Shown here in pieces: positions 1 to 12,500 of a stretch of 64,000 bases of DNA. Under the pieces are notes generated by a model that did not search any database, was not told the origin of the DNA, and saw nothing but the letters and a program-made list of their open reading frames with translations. The position numbers and the translations under genes were made by a program. Every line of letters begins with the position of its first letter. Positions within the stretch are counted from its first letter, which is position 1. Source of the stretch: Euptelea pleiosperma (Eukaryota; Streptophyta; Magnoliopsida; Ranunculales; Eupteleaceae); assembly GCA_035048495.1 (NCBI GenBank), contig CM068544.1:16300138-16364137 (forward strand), read 5' to 3'.

Positions 1-2461
1 CCATTTTGAAGGATGGAGATGCATCTTCAATGAAAAGGGAGTTCTCTAAATCTTAGCATGAATACTTTAAAAAAAAATCTTATCATGAATCTTTCGAATT
101 TATGAGGCTTTGGTGGGAGCAGGGAGAGGAAGACGAATATGGGGAGATTGGGGAGGAGGAAGAGCAGGCCATCGAAGAAGACGGGGAATACGAAAAGAAT
201 GAGGTGAGAACTTTTTTGTTTTTGCAAGAATACCTTTAGTTCGCTTTTCTTGCATTGTTTTGGGCTTATCGATTTGTGACAGGCTATAATGGATGCTATA
301 ATGGATTTGTGACAGGCTTACTTGGAGGTTGGTGCATGCTTTTGAGAAACCTCTATGGATGTTGTAACTGATTTGTCTTCTAGTACTTTATCATCCTTTT
401 TTGCATGATTTACCCTTCTTATTAGTGGTTAACTTTATTTACATGCAAATATGTGCATCTATCTTTTCGATTGAGGCATGTATTGTTCAATAATGAAAAT
501 TTGATAGCTCTAAATAGAGTTGAACGACCCGAATAGGATTCATGTTGCTGATGGTGATCCCAAGGATTTGGGATAAGGCGTTCAGATTAGAAGATAAGAT
601 TTTAACCCCATGACATGGTCATGATGATGGCCATGGCCTCAAGGTTCCTTTTAAAGGAGGATTTGGGGAGTATGGCAGATATTGATTGTGTTTCACCTGT
701 TCTAGTCTTTTTCTAACAAGCGATGTTTTCATTTAGCACTTCAATGGAATAGTTACATATATGCAAAGATCAGTATGGTCCTGTTGGCCTGATTGTTCTA
801 TCAATAAAGCATCAATTCCCTATTTGCACAACCATCATGTATTCATTTTTTTATAAACTTATATTTCCTAGGTGATCTCGTAGAAACTCTAAAATAATTC
901 TCTTTTAATATTTTGCTACAACATACAAAGAAATTGAATGAGGGATGCATTTGTTAATATCAAATCCTGTGGTTTCTTTTGTAGTTGAATATTGGATAAA
1001 GATTTATCTATTGATACAAAGTTTCTTTATATCTAAAACATTCTTTGCTTCATGAACTCTCTTTGATCTTGGTGTTTTAATTATGCTTTCAGAGCCTGAG
1101 TACAAGACAGTCTTGCCATAGTAAACACATGAGTGGGCTCTACCTAAATTTGAAAAGCATGCTGAAGAAGTCTTGAGAAAACTCATTAACTGACTAATGC
1201 CAGAGCAAACACGAAAATTGATTGCTTAACAAGGGACACTTACCCCTGGAGTCGCAATTTTCATCTTACCCTTCTTAGTGGAATTCTACTGCTAATTACG
1301 AAGTTCTTGAGATTCAATAATCTTCATGGAAACTGATTGAAACTACTAGGTTCAATTTTTAGCAAAAAATATATTATGTTTTAGCCATTAGGGATCATTT
1401 AAGAAATTTCCTCTTGATGATTATGATAACGGAATTGCATTTTGGAAAATGGTGAGGACTCAATGACCTTTTCTTTGTATGTAATTAATTATTGCCAGCT
1501 TGAAGTGCTATGAATTGTAATTTAACTCATAATTTCAACTTCTGTGCAAAGCCAGATGAACTTGTAATGACGTATTATTCGTGAATCATTACCTTTTGAT
1601 GTTTCTTTTGTTTAAGTGATAAGAGAGAAATAAGGAATGCACAGAGCAAACCAGTAAGTCTGAAAGAGTATTGAATGGATGAGGACCCTAAACCAATTCT
1701 ATTCAGATTGAACACCTGAGAGCCTAAGAACCATCATTCTTGAAGCATTGCAGGAGTTGATTGATGAGGTGGAAGAGATTTTCATGGTGGCACTACCAAT
1801 ATATTTTCATTCTCTGATTTCGTCAGACATCCCAAGTATGCAAAGACTTTCCCTTCCCAAAACTTGTGGTACCAGCCATTTTAGGCTAGTTTCAGCCACT
1901 TTTGGGCTGAAAATACATTCTAAATATATTATTAAAAAAGATGCTAAAACTTATCCTTTTGAAAATGAAAGAAAAATATTGGAGTGAACCCTATTTTTAG
2001 TAGTTAAGATCTAGCTCCAGTAATCACATTGCTAGTGTTCCACCTCTAAAAGACCGAGGGACTTGGGTTTAAGCCACAGGTTGAACATATTTTGTCAAGA
2101 TTGGAGTTCTTTTAACTTCAAGTCAGCCCATAGGCCATATAGCTTAAAAGTTACCCCATCCGAAATGTGATGAGCTTTTTATAAAATTATGCAACCCATT
2201 GACAGCCCAAAATGCTAAGGTCACATAGGGTGACATCTCTGCCAACTTTACTATTTAATGAGTAAATAAGTCATTTGACAAGTAATCTCGTAGAAAAAAT
2301 ATTTTTTCTGATTATATAACCACACACCGCAATAATGCTTTTCGTAAAATAAGCTCTTTTTTAACAAGGTCAGCCAAACACCCAAAATAACTTAAATTAA
2401 GGTATTCACAAAAACCTTCTTTTTGAGAAGCACTTATTTTCAGCTAACCACAATACCAAAC
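1..2461. other. unassigned AT-rich DNA, no gene recognised
   Basis: I see no coding region I can support. The longest open frame (1748-1987, plus, 79 codons) has no recognisable motif and looks like chance. A stretch near 1990-2160 has weak tRNA-SINE-like character but does not match box A or box B well. The segment could be intron, intergenic DNA or old transposon. Confidence 0.5.
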
Positions 2462-3140
2462 GCTGCCATCTCTTTGAAAATTGGGAAATGCTCTAACCTA
2501 CAAATCCTTTGCAAGTTTGAGGTTAAATTCTCTAACCCTCCAAACTTTTGCAGGTTTGAGAGTGAGTAGTCATTTCAGACTTTTCCAAAAATAAAGAAAT
2601 GCTCTAACTCGGTTTTGTAGGTTTGAGGGGGAATTCTCTAACCCTTCAAACTTTTGTAGGTTTGAGTTTGAGTAAGTCATTTCAGAATTCTAATGATGGG
2701 AGGTGTCACCCACCTGTAGATACTGTCACACTACAACTACTTTGATAATTGAGAAATTCTCTAACCTACAAAACCTTTGCAGGTTTGAGTGTGAATCTTC
2801 TGATCATCTAAACTTTTGTAGGTTTGAGGCTGAGTAAGTCATTTTAGATATTTTCAATGATGGGAGGTGTCGCCCACCTGTACACACTGTCACGCTACGG
2901 CCACCTTAAAAATTTGGAAGAGCTCTAACCTATTTGCAGGTTTGAGGGTTAATTCTCTAACCTTCCAAAGTTTTGTAGGTTTGAAGGTGAGTAAACATTT
3001 CACACTTTTTTTTAATAATGGGAGCAAATCACCCACCTGTACATGCTCGTATGTTACGGCCACCTTGAAAATTGGGGAAATGCTCTGACCTACAAAACCT
3101 TTCCAAGTTTGAAGGTGAGTAGTCATTTCGCACTTTTTTG
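2462..3140. repeat. tandem repeat, period about 156-166 bp, roughly four units
   Basis: The phrases CTCTAACC, TTTGCAGGTTTGAG and GGGAGGTGTC(A/G)CCCACCTG recur in the same order. The last occurs near 2698, 2863 and (degenerate) 3019, giving a period of about 156-166 bp. Each unit holds two CTCTAACC...GGTTTGAG half-units, so the array has a higher-order form. Units are diverged. The frames crossing it (2867-3088 plus, 2890-3309 minus) are by-products of the repeat. Confidence 0.75.
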
Positions 3141-3516
3141 CAAGATGCCTATATATTACAAATGACACTAACATACCATTAGAAAGAAAGGTTGGATTGG
3201 CCAACAGATGTGTGATGGTGGGCCAATAGAGGGAGAAGGATGAGGTGGCCTGACCATTTGAAAAAGAAAGTGGTTCGGCCAATTTAGAGAGGGAGAACAT
3301 GCAAGTCAAATATCTTGGAGGAAACCTCCAATCAAAAGAGATTCAAAATTATATATACTATTCTAAAATAACTTGCCACAAAATATAAGGGAAACATCCA
3401 ATTGCTCGTGGGTCAAACATATTGTGTTTGAACCATGTTAATTCAAACAACCAAAATATGTATAGTTTTCTAACACAAATCCTACACCATGAAATGTGGA
3501 GTTTCAATAACGAGTA

Positions 3517-3890
3517 TTACAAGACCCAACATTTTGTGATCTCGTACACCAAAAATAAATCAATTGCCAACATTTGACAGCATGCTTGAGAGTGAGATGA
3601 TGCCACACAGGTTCTCCATTTCCCTAAAGAGATGAAAAGTGTTTGTGTGGAGTTGGATTCGACAATTAGTTTTACAAGTGCCGAAGTCCAAGCTAAGCCA
3701 TTACACATAGCCCAAAGCTCAGTTGTGGATCTTGAATAGATTCCTAAATTTTTTGCAAATCTGCCATTAGCACCCAATCTCTAAGAATCCCACTACTCCT
3801 TGCTTCAAAGATTCCTCAGCATTCAATTTGGCCCTGTAATGAGGGCAGTTCTGTGGGACCAATGTTCAATTGGTGATTTGTTGAGTTGGG
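3517..3890 (-). pseudogene. RNase H-like (RVT_3-type) remnant, probably from a LINE
   Basis: The minus-strand frame 3517-3777 reads G-A-N-G-R-F-A-K-N-L-G-I-Y-S, then T-E-L-W-A-M-C-N-G-L, then L-I-V-E-S-N-S. That is the order of strands and catalytic neighbourhood of type-1 RNase H domains of the RVT_3 kind: a G-x-F-x-x-x-L-G segment, then A/T-E-L-W-A, then V-E-x-D/N-S. The catalytic Asp expected in the V-E-x-D-S motif is Asn here. The upstream part, to about 3890, is broken by stops. Such domains end plant LINE ORF2 proteins and also occur in stand-alone host proteins. No reverse transcriptase is visible nearby, so this is a decayed fragment. Confidence 0.6.
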
Positions 3891-6029
3891 GCCATCGTTG
3901 GCTTGGCCATATTCTGTGCCGCGTACATAGCCATGAGAAAAATAATGTTAGGGTAATAGTGTTGGTCGTCAAATCCTCCTATTATATCTCACAATGACAT
4001 CACTATAACAAAACCTAATGAGAGAATAGTTTTTCCATGACATAGCATTACATTAGTCACAGTTCTCCTTATAAATGTCTCCAAATTACCTTGTTACTAT
4101 GAGCACAAATAAAATAAGTAGCATCAATATTTCCTTCCACAATTCATGATTTCCAAGTTATCTCTTAATCTATTTCGTAAATGTCAAATAAGTCAATAAC
4201 TGTGACCCACCTATTGTTCACTATGATATGAAACCCAACAATGTACTTTAAGACAGTAATAATATAAACAAATTCTTTTGAGAATGCTAGTAAGCAATGT
4301 CGTAAAGGATGTGAATTACCACAAAAACCACATGATGGGTAAGTGAACTTGCTTATTGATGTTTGTATAGATGCACTATAAAATGCTTAACTTGATGGAT
4401 ACTCGACCGTTGTTCTTATACTGCTATTAAGTGAGAAGTTGTGTACTACCAATTGCCTTATCTTTCCATCTTTTCTAGTTTTGTTTATCAATCACACGAT
4501 AGAGTCATGTATCCAATGGGCCCAAAATAGTTGCCAAGGCTTTTTGAGGGATTTCTATATCAATCTAAAAGATTTTTTCCCAATACAAGAAAAATCAACA
4601 TTTTTTTGCTATAGTTATATCTCGTTGCAGCGTTGGAGGGAGCCATAAGTGGGTCAGGGGAGGGCAACTGCCCAATCTCAACGTTAAAATTTGATATAAA
4701 GATTTTTCCGAAAAAAAAAAGAAAAATATGGAACAAGGTAGATCACGACCTTTCAAAAATACCCTTTTAACAAGTTGAAGGGAGAATGATTTGCAATCAA
4801 CAACCACATTCTCCTCTCCAAACTTCATTCCCATAAGCCATAACCCAAGAAAACAAATTTGAGAAATGTTTTAACGAACACACATTAAACACATATTAAA
4901 ACATTTCTCAGATGTTCGTTATGCAGATACCCAAAAGCAAACTGATTCGATTCGAGATCAGTGTTATGAACCAATGCGACCTTAAGCTCAGGGAGATGAC
5001 ACCAAAGTGACCAAACCGATTCTGTTGGGTGCATTTGGATTGGACCCAAAACAAACCAAAGCTCAGTATTTAAACCCCTAATATGAAACCCTAAAACTTG
5101 CATAGCAGAAAAGATGATCAAAACCCCCAAGCGAAACCCTAAAACTTCAGAGGTTTAGAGAAGATTAAGAAGAAAAAGATGAAAGAGAACATAAATACCT
5201 TTTAGAACAGGCGATAGAAGGTGGGAGAAGATAGTGGGGCGTGGAGCGATATGTGGATGTTCGCAATCTACGGCAGGCGGAGAGAGAGAGAGTGCCTGAG
5301 AGAGATAGGAGGGTGAGAAAAGAAGAGAGGGAGAGAGAGAGAAAGAATAAAAGGTTTTTAACACTTTGTTTTCATTTTTTTTCACCCAGACCTTACGTGA
5401 GGGCAATATAGTTTGAAAATAGTGGAAAGGGCCAATATGGGCAAAGGTCTTCAACCATAGCCATTCTCACCTACGAGACACTGTTTGGTATTTATTTGGC
5501 TAAAAGCCCAAAAATTTTAAACCACAACAAGCTTTTATTAATTGATTTCTTTATATTTAACAAGTTTTTTTTTCTTTTAAATAAGGGATGAGATCACAAG
5601 TAATTTAGAAAAGTGATAAAATTACTTTTTTTAATAAGATAAATATCTTAGATAGTAAATGAAGATCTTACTTGTTAATGTTAGATAAGAGATAAGTGAA
5701 GATTTGAAAAAGAGTGGATTCTATAATTTAGAAAGAAAATATAGAGATTTGGTAAACTTAGATTACTCCTCTTATTTAGGAAATCTTATTTTAATATTTA
5801 TGATTTCTTGCCTAAAATTTCTCAACTCAGTAGGCAACATTTGTCTTCTTTAGTTTTTACTAAAATCGGTCTTAAAAGTTGGTCGGTTTGTTTGGTTCAA
5901 CGATTCAATCGACAGTTATGAAAATTTTGTCGGTTCCATCTTCTTCACCGATTTTATAAGAACCGGATCGAAAAACTTCCAAATCCCGGTCGGACCTGGT
6001 CCAACTGTTGGTCCGGTCCAATTTTCAAA
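3891..6029. other. unassigned DNA, no gene recognised
   Basis: Mostly AT-rich. A short inverted repeat lies at about 4859-4911 (arms GAGAAATGTTTTAA and TTAAAACATTTCTC). A GA-rich purine run lies at 5279-5345. The frames at 4439-5454 have no recognisable domains. 5030-5340 resembles a CT/GA-rich 5' leader on the minus strand, but no following exon can be supported. Confidence 0.4.
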
Positions 6030-6350
6030 ACATTATTAAAACGGCTGTTAAAACGGATTGTAACGGCTAGGGGCAAAAATGGAAAAATGGAATTTAACGA
6101 TTTCAACGGAATTTAACAGAAAAAATGGCGTTGAAATTCAAATTTGAAACAAAAACAGAATTTAACAAAAAAATAATGGAATTTAACGGATTTAACGGCT
6201 GCATTTTTTTCATGAAAATATCCAGAATTTAATGGTCGTTTAAACGGATTTAACGGCCGTTAAATTCAAAGCATCAAACAGGTTTTAACGATTTTTATGG
6301 CAACGGGCTTGGGGCGTTACCGTTTAAACGGCTGTTTTTAAAACCATGCC
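6030..6350. repeat. cluster of TTTAACGG-type motifs
   Basis: The motif (A/T)TTTAACGG and its complement CCGTTTAAAC recur about ten times, for example ATTTAACGG, GGATTTAACGG and GTTTAAACGG. This density suggests the end of an old DNA transposon or a degenerate short repeat. No target duplication could be fixed, so it is recorded only as a repeat. Confidence 0.45.
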
Positions 6351-7471
6351 CTTAACTATGAGCCCACAAAATGGGTCTAGTCTAGCTCGGATTTGAGTCT
6401 GAGCCCGATTTGCATGCTCAAATGGAGATCTAGATCTGGTCCAAATCCAACATCCACATTTGAGTCCAGACCCACTTATGAATGCATGAATGTACATCTA
6501 GATCCGGATCCATATCAGACATTCAGATCTAACATGAATCAACGGGTGTCACCTTCATTTCTATTAAGAATCTAGAAGAGTCTAGAAGAGAACAGTTGAT
6601 ATACACAACAACATTATAAGAATCTGTGGCTACTACGTACAGGTTTGTTCTACATATATTTCAATGCAAAGAAGTCACGATGTAGTAAAGATCCGATCAA
6701 TCCCAAGCGTCTTACACGGATTTGAGTACTTATAAAAAAAGTTGTTCGTGGCGAAAATATTAAACATATTAAAATGCAAGGTACATCGAACTTGATGCAC
6801 CATGTACATACTAGGTCCTGGAATGTACTTAATTTCATTAAGCCCAAATAAAATTAGCGCTTGACACGTAGCAATTGCAGTGTACCTATACTGCGAATCG
6901 CTAGGTACATTACGGTAGATGTTAGCCTACAAACAGCCTATTAGATAGATTGTTGACGAATTTTGTGTCAAACTAAGTAGTCAAGTTGTAATTTGAGGTG
7001 TCGTTGTCTTTGAGGGTTTTTTAGCATGGTTAAAGTGATTTTTTTTGTAATCAAGTTAAAGTGAAAATGAAGCACTGAGTTCAACGTATTAAAGATGAAT
7101 TCTTGGAATCTTCACACTGCATCACACTTAGGATGGTAAGTGACCTAAAAACCTTAATTGAAATTAGGTGGTTGACTAGATCCCATACTCCTTAACTTGG
7201 AATTGTTTTCATAGAAAAATGGACTCAAACTTAATTTTTACTAACATTCACATTTTCAGCTAAATCAGTCTAGCCGTTAATCATACATGATACAAGATGA
7301 ACATAATAGTGTTGTCATTGTATAAATATGAGTCTTAATGTTGTGGTATAAGTATTTCTAATAACCTATACAAACTCTGGTGGAGCTCACGGCTTCCCAC
7401 ATATACTGAAAGGTTCTAAAACATATATAACTCAAGACACAAATACCAAATCAATCTACTCACTACTCCTG
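6351..7471. other. unassigned DNA, possibly old copia LTR in its right part
   Basis: No coding region is supported. Around 7120 the text GGATGGTAAGTGACCTA matches the GGATGGTAAGTGACTTAGA phrase of the copia LTR at about 11115, so 6960-7476 may be a diverged copia LTR. Its ends were not located. The last bases run into the GTGAT target site of the next element. Confidence 0.3.
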
Positions 7472-8440
7472 GTGATTGAAAGTAGGGTTTTGCCGTCGTT
7501 GAGAGAACGACCATAATCTCAACACATTTGTAAATTGATCCGATTATCCTGTAAAATTTAGAATTCTTGCACAGTGGGAAGTTTCGGATGTCGATCCACA
7601 CTCCAGATTAGTAGCGCAGATAAGAACACAAAAGGACGACTTTTTCCACAGAAAATGATAAAAATAAAGGATGAAAATGAGAGATGGAGGGGTGAGAGTG
7701 GTGATGGATTTGAGATTAAAACTAGAATTTTTTCTTGGATTTAAACTACTTGAACAATAATGAAAGCAATTCAAGAAATAACTTTAACAAACAAAAAAAA
7801 TCCATTATTAAACTAATGATCCAAATACAATGCTTGAATTAAATTTTGCAATAAATAACTAAAACAATTAAAAATTAGCTAAAGGGATAGAATCTAGATA
7901 GAGAGAGAATAGGTAGAGAGAGAAAGATACTATTTTAGAGAAAGAAAGAAAGAAAGGGGTAGAAAGAGACTACCTACAATCAACGGTTCAGATTTACCCT
8001 TGATTGGATTTGCAGGTGTGCACGTAAGACGAGCCTATCGACATCATGGTGGGATGACTCGCTGAGGTGTTGTAGATCGGTGTGCACCCGTAGAGGAGTG
8101 AAAACAGCCACCTCAGTTGGTGGTTAGCTTCATGAGGGAGCTTCAATGGAGGGAGAGCCTTTGCCGTCCTTTGTGGCAGGTGACGAGGACAGTAAGTAGC
8201 GAGTGTTTGCACAGTGGAGGAGCAGCAGGAGATCTGATCGGTGGTGGTCCAAACCGTTGCAGGCGGTGGCAGCAAGCTAAGAGAGGAGGCGCTCCACCTG
8301 TAGGTTCAAGAGAGAGGCGGCTCAAGAGGAGAACGGTAGACCAGCAATGGTGGTCGTCGGACTGGTGTGAGATGGCCGGAGCAGTGGAGATGACGGTGGT
8401 GCTGTTGAGAGTAGCAAGGCTGATGCGTCTTTTGAGGTCG

Positions 8441-8940
8441 CCGGAGTTGCAGGTTGCAACTCCAGCAACTTTTGAAAGGAGGCGCACACTTGTGGGATGA
8501 ACGCCTGGTGATGGTGTTCCAAACTGTGGAGCAGCAAGGGTGTGGGGAGTGGAAGGAGGTGCCAAGGAGCACCGTGAATGGCAGCGAGTGGAGAGGTGGA
8601 GAACCAGGCGGTATGGTGGAGTCTTTTGGCAGCGAACTGCCGTTGGAAGATGTGGAGATGGGGAGCGGTTGCAGGCAGAGGGATGGCTTGGCAACAGCCA
8701 AGGTGAAAGGAGGATGCAGCAAGCTGTAGCAGGCGGTGGTTGCTGGTGAAACGGACTGGAGTTGCAGGTTGCAACTCCAGCAACGTTAAAGAAAGGTGGA
8801 GGCTGCTGGTTTGGGTGGTGATGGGGGCTGCTGCTCCGTTTCAAGAGGATGGCGAGGTCGTTAATGGAGGGGTAAGGGGTGGCCAGCAAGAGATGGTGGA
8901 GGAGATCTTGATCGGCTGGAGTTGCAGCCTGCAACTCCGG
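8441..8940 (-). repeat. three GGAGTTGCA palindromes in the LTR
   Basis: Palindromes occur at 8441-8465, 8756-8780 and 8916-8940. Each has an arm GGAGTTGCA, a 3-base spacer and an arm TGCAACTCC. At 8756-8780 the arms extend to 11 bp (CTGGAGTTGCA and TGCAACTCCAG) without a mismatch. All lie downstream of the presumed transcription start in the LTR orientation, so they would be hairpins in the transcript. Confidence 0.85.
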
Positions 8941-9617
8941 CAATGACGTGGTGAAGATGACGAAGAGGGTGGAAGAAGAAGAGGAGAAAGAAGGAGAAGA
9001 AGGCGACGAAAACGTCGGGGGAGTTTTGGGGGAAGGAGAGGAAGAGATTGGAGGGGATTAGGGTTCAAACGAACCCTTCTCCCTCCTCTTATAAAGTTCC
9101 CTATTTCCTTTAATGGAAATAGGATATTTTTGAAATAAAAAAAATATTATTATTATTTTTTTTTAAGTAAAAGTCTACATTTCCTTGGGGAATGTCCCCA
9201 TTTAGTGGACCCCCCATTTTTTGAAATTTAATTAAAATTCTTTGGAAATTCACGGGGTCCACTACCTAGTCGGACAGCGGGTCAATGATGATGGGCCCGG
9301 CTACTGGCCCACATGGATTGATGATGTCCATCGTCTCACAAGATGATGTGACAGACAGTCTGATGGCGATCGAATGGATGGTGACTTGATTGGGACCCAG
9401 ATTGGTAGATCAACGGATCTAGAGAGATCCAACGGTCCGTTTGAAGATCCAATGGTCCGATGGAAGATCCAACGGTCAGAAAGCTAAGGGAGATGAGATA
9501 GAGTCGAAGGGTAGGAGTTCTGGGGTTAGGTCAGTAGATTCGAGGATCTAGAGATGAAGAGAGAGAGAGAATAAGGAAAGATGAGAGAGAAAGTATCAAA
9601 AAAATGGAGAAAAATAT

Positions 9618-9712
9618 TGGCAGAGGGTCTGGAACCCTGGTCTTCACTGTGACCATCCTCACACTTCTCCAGTAGAGTAGGCTATCATTCTTTGCTGACT
9701 CATGTGGCTTTA
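9618..9712 (-). promoter_or_regulatory. tRNA-like segment in LTR (subtype A)
   Basis: On the minus strand the segment ends in a T-arm-like hairpin, AGGG-TTCCAGA-CCCT (9624-9638). It contains the B-box-like GGTTCCAGACC (9626-9636), one mismatch from GGTTCRANNCC. Upstream lies a degenerate A-box region around TAGTC/CTACTGGAGAAG. The same module sits at the matching place in 11782-14407, 40249-42784 and 54360-57332. Confidence 0.55.
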
Positions 9713-10141
9713 AACGCTTTGGTCCGTCTCTTGGTCATTGGCTCTCCTGTTCTTTTTGTTCTTTGGGCTGGCTTTTTGGTCCTCCTATTCAGCCCATAGT
9801 TGGCCCATATCTTTTAGTCATAGCATGTGGGCTCTTTAAGCTTTGATAATGGGCTTTCCTGATTGATGTGGGCTCGCAAGTCTCAAGAATTTTCCCATCG
9901 GGGTTTCCTGCGACAGAAGAAGCGTGTAATGAGACTTTATCAGAACGACTTAATGTCTAGACTTCCGAAAATGTGTTTAATGCATGCAAATATACCATTT
10001 CGTCCAGAAAAGTGTGTTCTACGCAACAAAAGAAACTCTTACGTAGAAAAGTAGATAAATAGAGCATTTTAACGTAGGAGAGTGAGAAAACGCTAGAAGA
10101 TAACAGTGGAAAATACGCACTTTTAAGCGAATATCAGTGAT

Positions 10142-10895
10142 CAATAGTAGAATAGCCTTTGCAGTATTCACAATTTTGGAGACTCGACTGGTCTGCCTCC
10201 TCCTCATAGGTGGTCGTAACTAGAGCAGGTTCATCTACGATCTCCTCAAAGAACTCCTCTAGAAATTCCTCTATAGTGTTTATAAAGGGTGAGCTTTTGA
10301 GGAAAAGCCCAATAAAAAACCTAACTTTCTGAACATGTCTAGAGAGAAAAAATACCCGATAAAACATAAAAAATAAGATAAATCTACTATAACAACGATA
10401 TTAATATAATAGAAAAATCTAAATGAACAAAAAACTAATAATAAGAGTTAATATATCCTTTATTTACCATAGGTATAAACTGTGATAAATAAAATGAAAT
10501 TGTAGAATATGATAATATCATGTATCGAAATAAAGTAGAAATAACTATGTGATTGATGCATGTAATACAAGTCACAAATCAATAATAGCGGTAAGCCCAA
10601 GTCATAACATCATGTCCCATTATAAGCATTACTCATAAGTCTATATATGAGCATGCAATATAATATCAAATTTTCTTTTATCAATTATCATCTTTTTACT
10701 TAATAATCGGGACTCAATCCCACAAGTTTATTTGGACCACTAGAAATACCAACTGGTTTTCTCACCACCCAAGTTGGGGTCTTTCTCCGGAATCAAGTAA
10801 TCATCTTTCTTAAAACCAAATATTTGTATCTTAATCCAAGTACTATCTCTAAAACTGTAAAATCTATATATATATATATCTTTCTATATATATAT
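10142..10895. other. flank of the solo LTR, unassigned, with AT microsatellite
   Basis: This is the right-hand continuation of the DNA interrupted at 7476. A minus frame (10134-10367) ends in a C-x2-C motif but lacks the His and third Cys of a zinc knuckle. Text near 10690-10800 resembles old LTR sequence. An AT-rich microsatellite lies at 10864-10895. Confidence 0.35.
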
Positions 10896-12216
10896 TGTAA
10901 GGAATATGACTATATTTTATTGGCTAAATTTCGTACAACAAAATACAGTTGTAACTGATTCTATGGTGTGCTAGTTAGGCTGAGAGTGTGTCAGTGGTTG
11001 CACCACTCCTGATTACCTGAAGACTACAAGATGAAGTCTGAAAACTCAAAAGATTGAAGATTGATTTATTTGAAGACTTGGATATTTGTCTGTTTTATCC
11101 ATACTCACACATATAGGATGGTAAGTGACTTAGATACTTTAGAGATATGAGATTTGACAATAATATTTATATAGAACTAGGTCACGAAGCAAGGGTATCC
11201 AAGTTAGGGCCTAAGGGACTTAAAAATTGAATGTGGGAGTGTACAATTAACAATTAAGTCATGAGTATGGTTTCAACACTGAAGAATGCTTGACAGAAGA
11301 TTAGAAGAGTGATACATCAGAAGATTCAAAGTTTCAATTGATCAATACACTATTAGGTTGGTAAGCGACTTAGAGAAAATAAAATTTATATGGTAAGCAA
11401 TGGAGAGGTTTTAGGGACTTGCAGGGGCATTTGCCCTATTTTTGGCGAGTCCAATCCATTGGACCCTTAGTCAAATCGATTGGACCCTGAGTCAAATTGA
11501 TTGGACTTGTCTTGACAGAAATAAATTTGTTACAAGAATTGTCCAATCGATTGGACTCAGAGCCCAATCGATTAGACCGGTGAATGATGAGTTTTTAAAC
11601 TCTAAATTTGCCCGATTTGCCTTCCAATACTTGCTATTTCTCTGGGCTCTTGCATTACTATAAATAAAACATTTGAGGTTAAAAACCTAAACATCTAAGC
11701 CTATTTAAATCAGAGAAGAAATCGTAAAAATTCAAGAGCTTTCATTGTTGATTGAAGCTTAAAGTTTTGCTCTTTGACGCTTGATATTCGCTCAAAAGTG
11801 CTTATTTTAAGTAATTATCCTTTTAGCGTTATTGCATTCTCCTACGTAAAATGCTCTATTTATCTACTTTTCTACGTAATAGTCTCTTCTGTTGCGTAGA
11901 ACACACTTTTCTGGACGAAATGATATATTTGCATGCATTAAACATATTTTTGGAAGTTTAGATATTAAGCCGTTCTGATAAAGTCTCATTACGCGCTTCT
12001 TCTATCGCAGGAAACCCCGATGGGACGATTCTCGAGACTTGTGGGCCCAAATCGATCATGAAAGCCCATTATCAAAGCTTAAAGAGCCCACATGCTATGA
12101 CTAGAAGATATGGGCCAAATATGGGCAGAATAAGAGGACCAAAAAGCTGGCCCAAAGAACGAAGAGAGCAGGAGAGCCAATGACCAAGAGACGGACCAAA
12201 GCGTTTAAAGCCACAT

Positions 12217-12305
12217 GAGTCAGCAAAGAATGATAGTCGACTCTACTGGAGAAGCGTGAGGATGGTCACAGTGAAGACCAGGGTTCCAGACCCTCCGCCA
12301 GTGCT
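12217..12305 (+). promoter_or_regulatory. tRNA-like segment in LTR (subtype A)
   Basis: It has GGTTCCAGACC at 12282-12292 inside the hairpin AGGG-TTCCAGA-CCCT. An A-box-like TAGTCGACTCTACTGG lies about 40 bases upstream, and T-rich sequence (GCTTTTCTC) follows directly. It corresponds to the better preserved copies at 31824-31901 and 45487-45562. Confidence 0.5.
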
Positions 12306-12440
12306 TTTCTCTCTATTTTCTGATACTTTCTCTCTCATCTCTCCTTATTCTCTCTCTCTCTTCATCTCTCAGTCCTCGAATCTACTGACCTAACCCCAGA
12401 ACTCCTGCCCATCGGCTCTATCTCATCTCCCTTAGCTTTC

Positions 12441-12500
12441 TGACCGTTGGATCTTCCATCGGACCGTTGGATCTTCAATCGGACCGTTGGATCTCTCTAG
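12441..12500 (+). repeat. triple GGACCGTTGGATCTTC repeat in LTR
   Basis: Three near-identical units of about 20 bp (core ACCGTTGGATCT) lie between the tRNA-like module and the TATA-like box. The same triplet, with small changes, occurs in the minus-strand copies near 9420-9480, 42050-42110 and 56620-56670. The position upstream of the presumed start site fits a U3 enhancer-type repeat; that role is inference. Confidence 0.6.

Larger units (their letters stand above)
7477..10136 (-). mobile_element. solo LTR, TGATATTCG family, TSD GTGAT
   Basis: Read on the minus strand it starts TGATATTCGCTT at 10136 and ends CCTACTTTCA at 7477, giving TG...CA termini. It is flanked by a perfect 5-bp duplication GTGAT (7472-7476 and 10137-10141). 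Length is 2660 bp. No internal region or second LTR is attached, so it is a solo LTR left by LTR-LTR recombination. It carries the tRNA-like segment, a TATA-like TTTATAAGAGG near 9090, three palindromes and the GTTGGATC repeats. The long frames here (for example 8143-8943) are low-complexity LTR sequence and are not genes. Confidence 0.9.

Noticed and set aside
27..227. 66-codon minus frame at the window start as a host exon
   Set aside because: Low-complexity hydrophobic/Pro text from a purine-rich stretch; no domain, no supported splice sites.
1990..2160. tRNA-derived SINE
   Set aside because: TTTAGTAGTTAAG and TTGGGTTTAAGCC recall SINE boxes, but spacing is too long, the B-box is off consensus, and no tail or target duplication was found.
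8441..8940. Regularly repeated palindromes resembling CRISPR repeats
   Set aside because: Only three per LTR with irregular spacing of 135-300 bp, in plant nuclear DNA, and dispersed by a retrotransposon family. Not a CRISPR array.
8143..8943. 266-codon minus frame, rich in Pro/Ser/His/Leu
   Set aside because: It lies wholly within a solo LTR with exact target duplications; composition follows CT-rich LTR DNA and the frame runs through the palindromes. No domain.
10134..10367. Zinc-knuckle Gag fragment (C-E-Y-C)
   Set aside because: The His and last Cys are missing, and the frame meets a stop after the nested LTR is removed.
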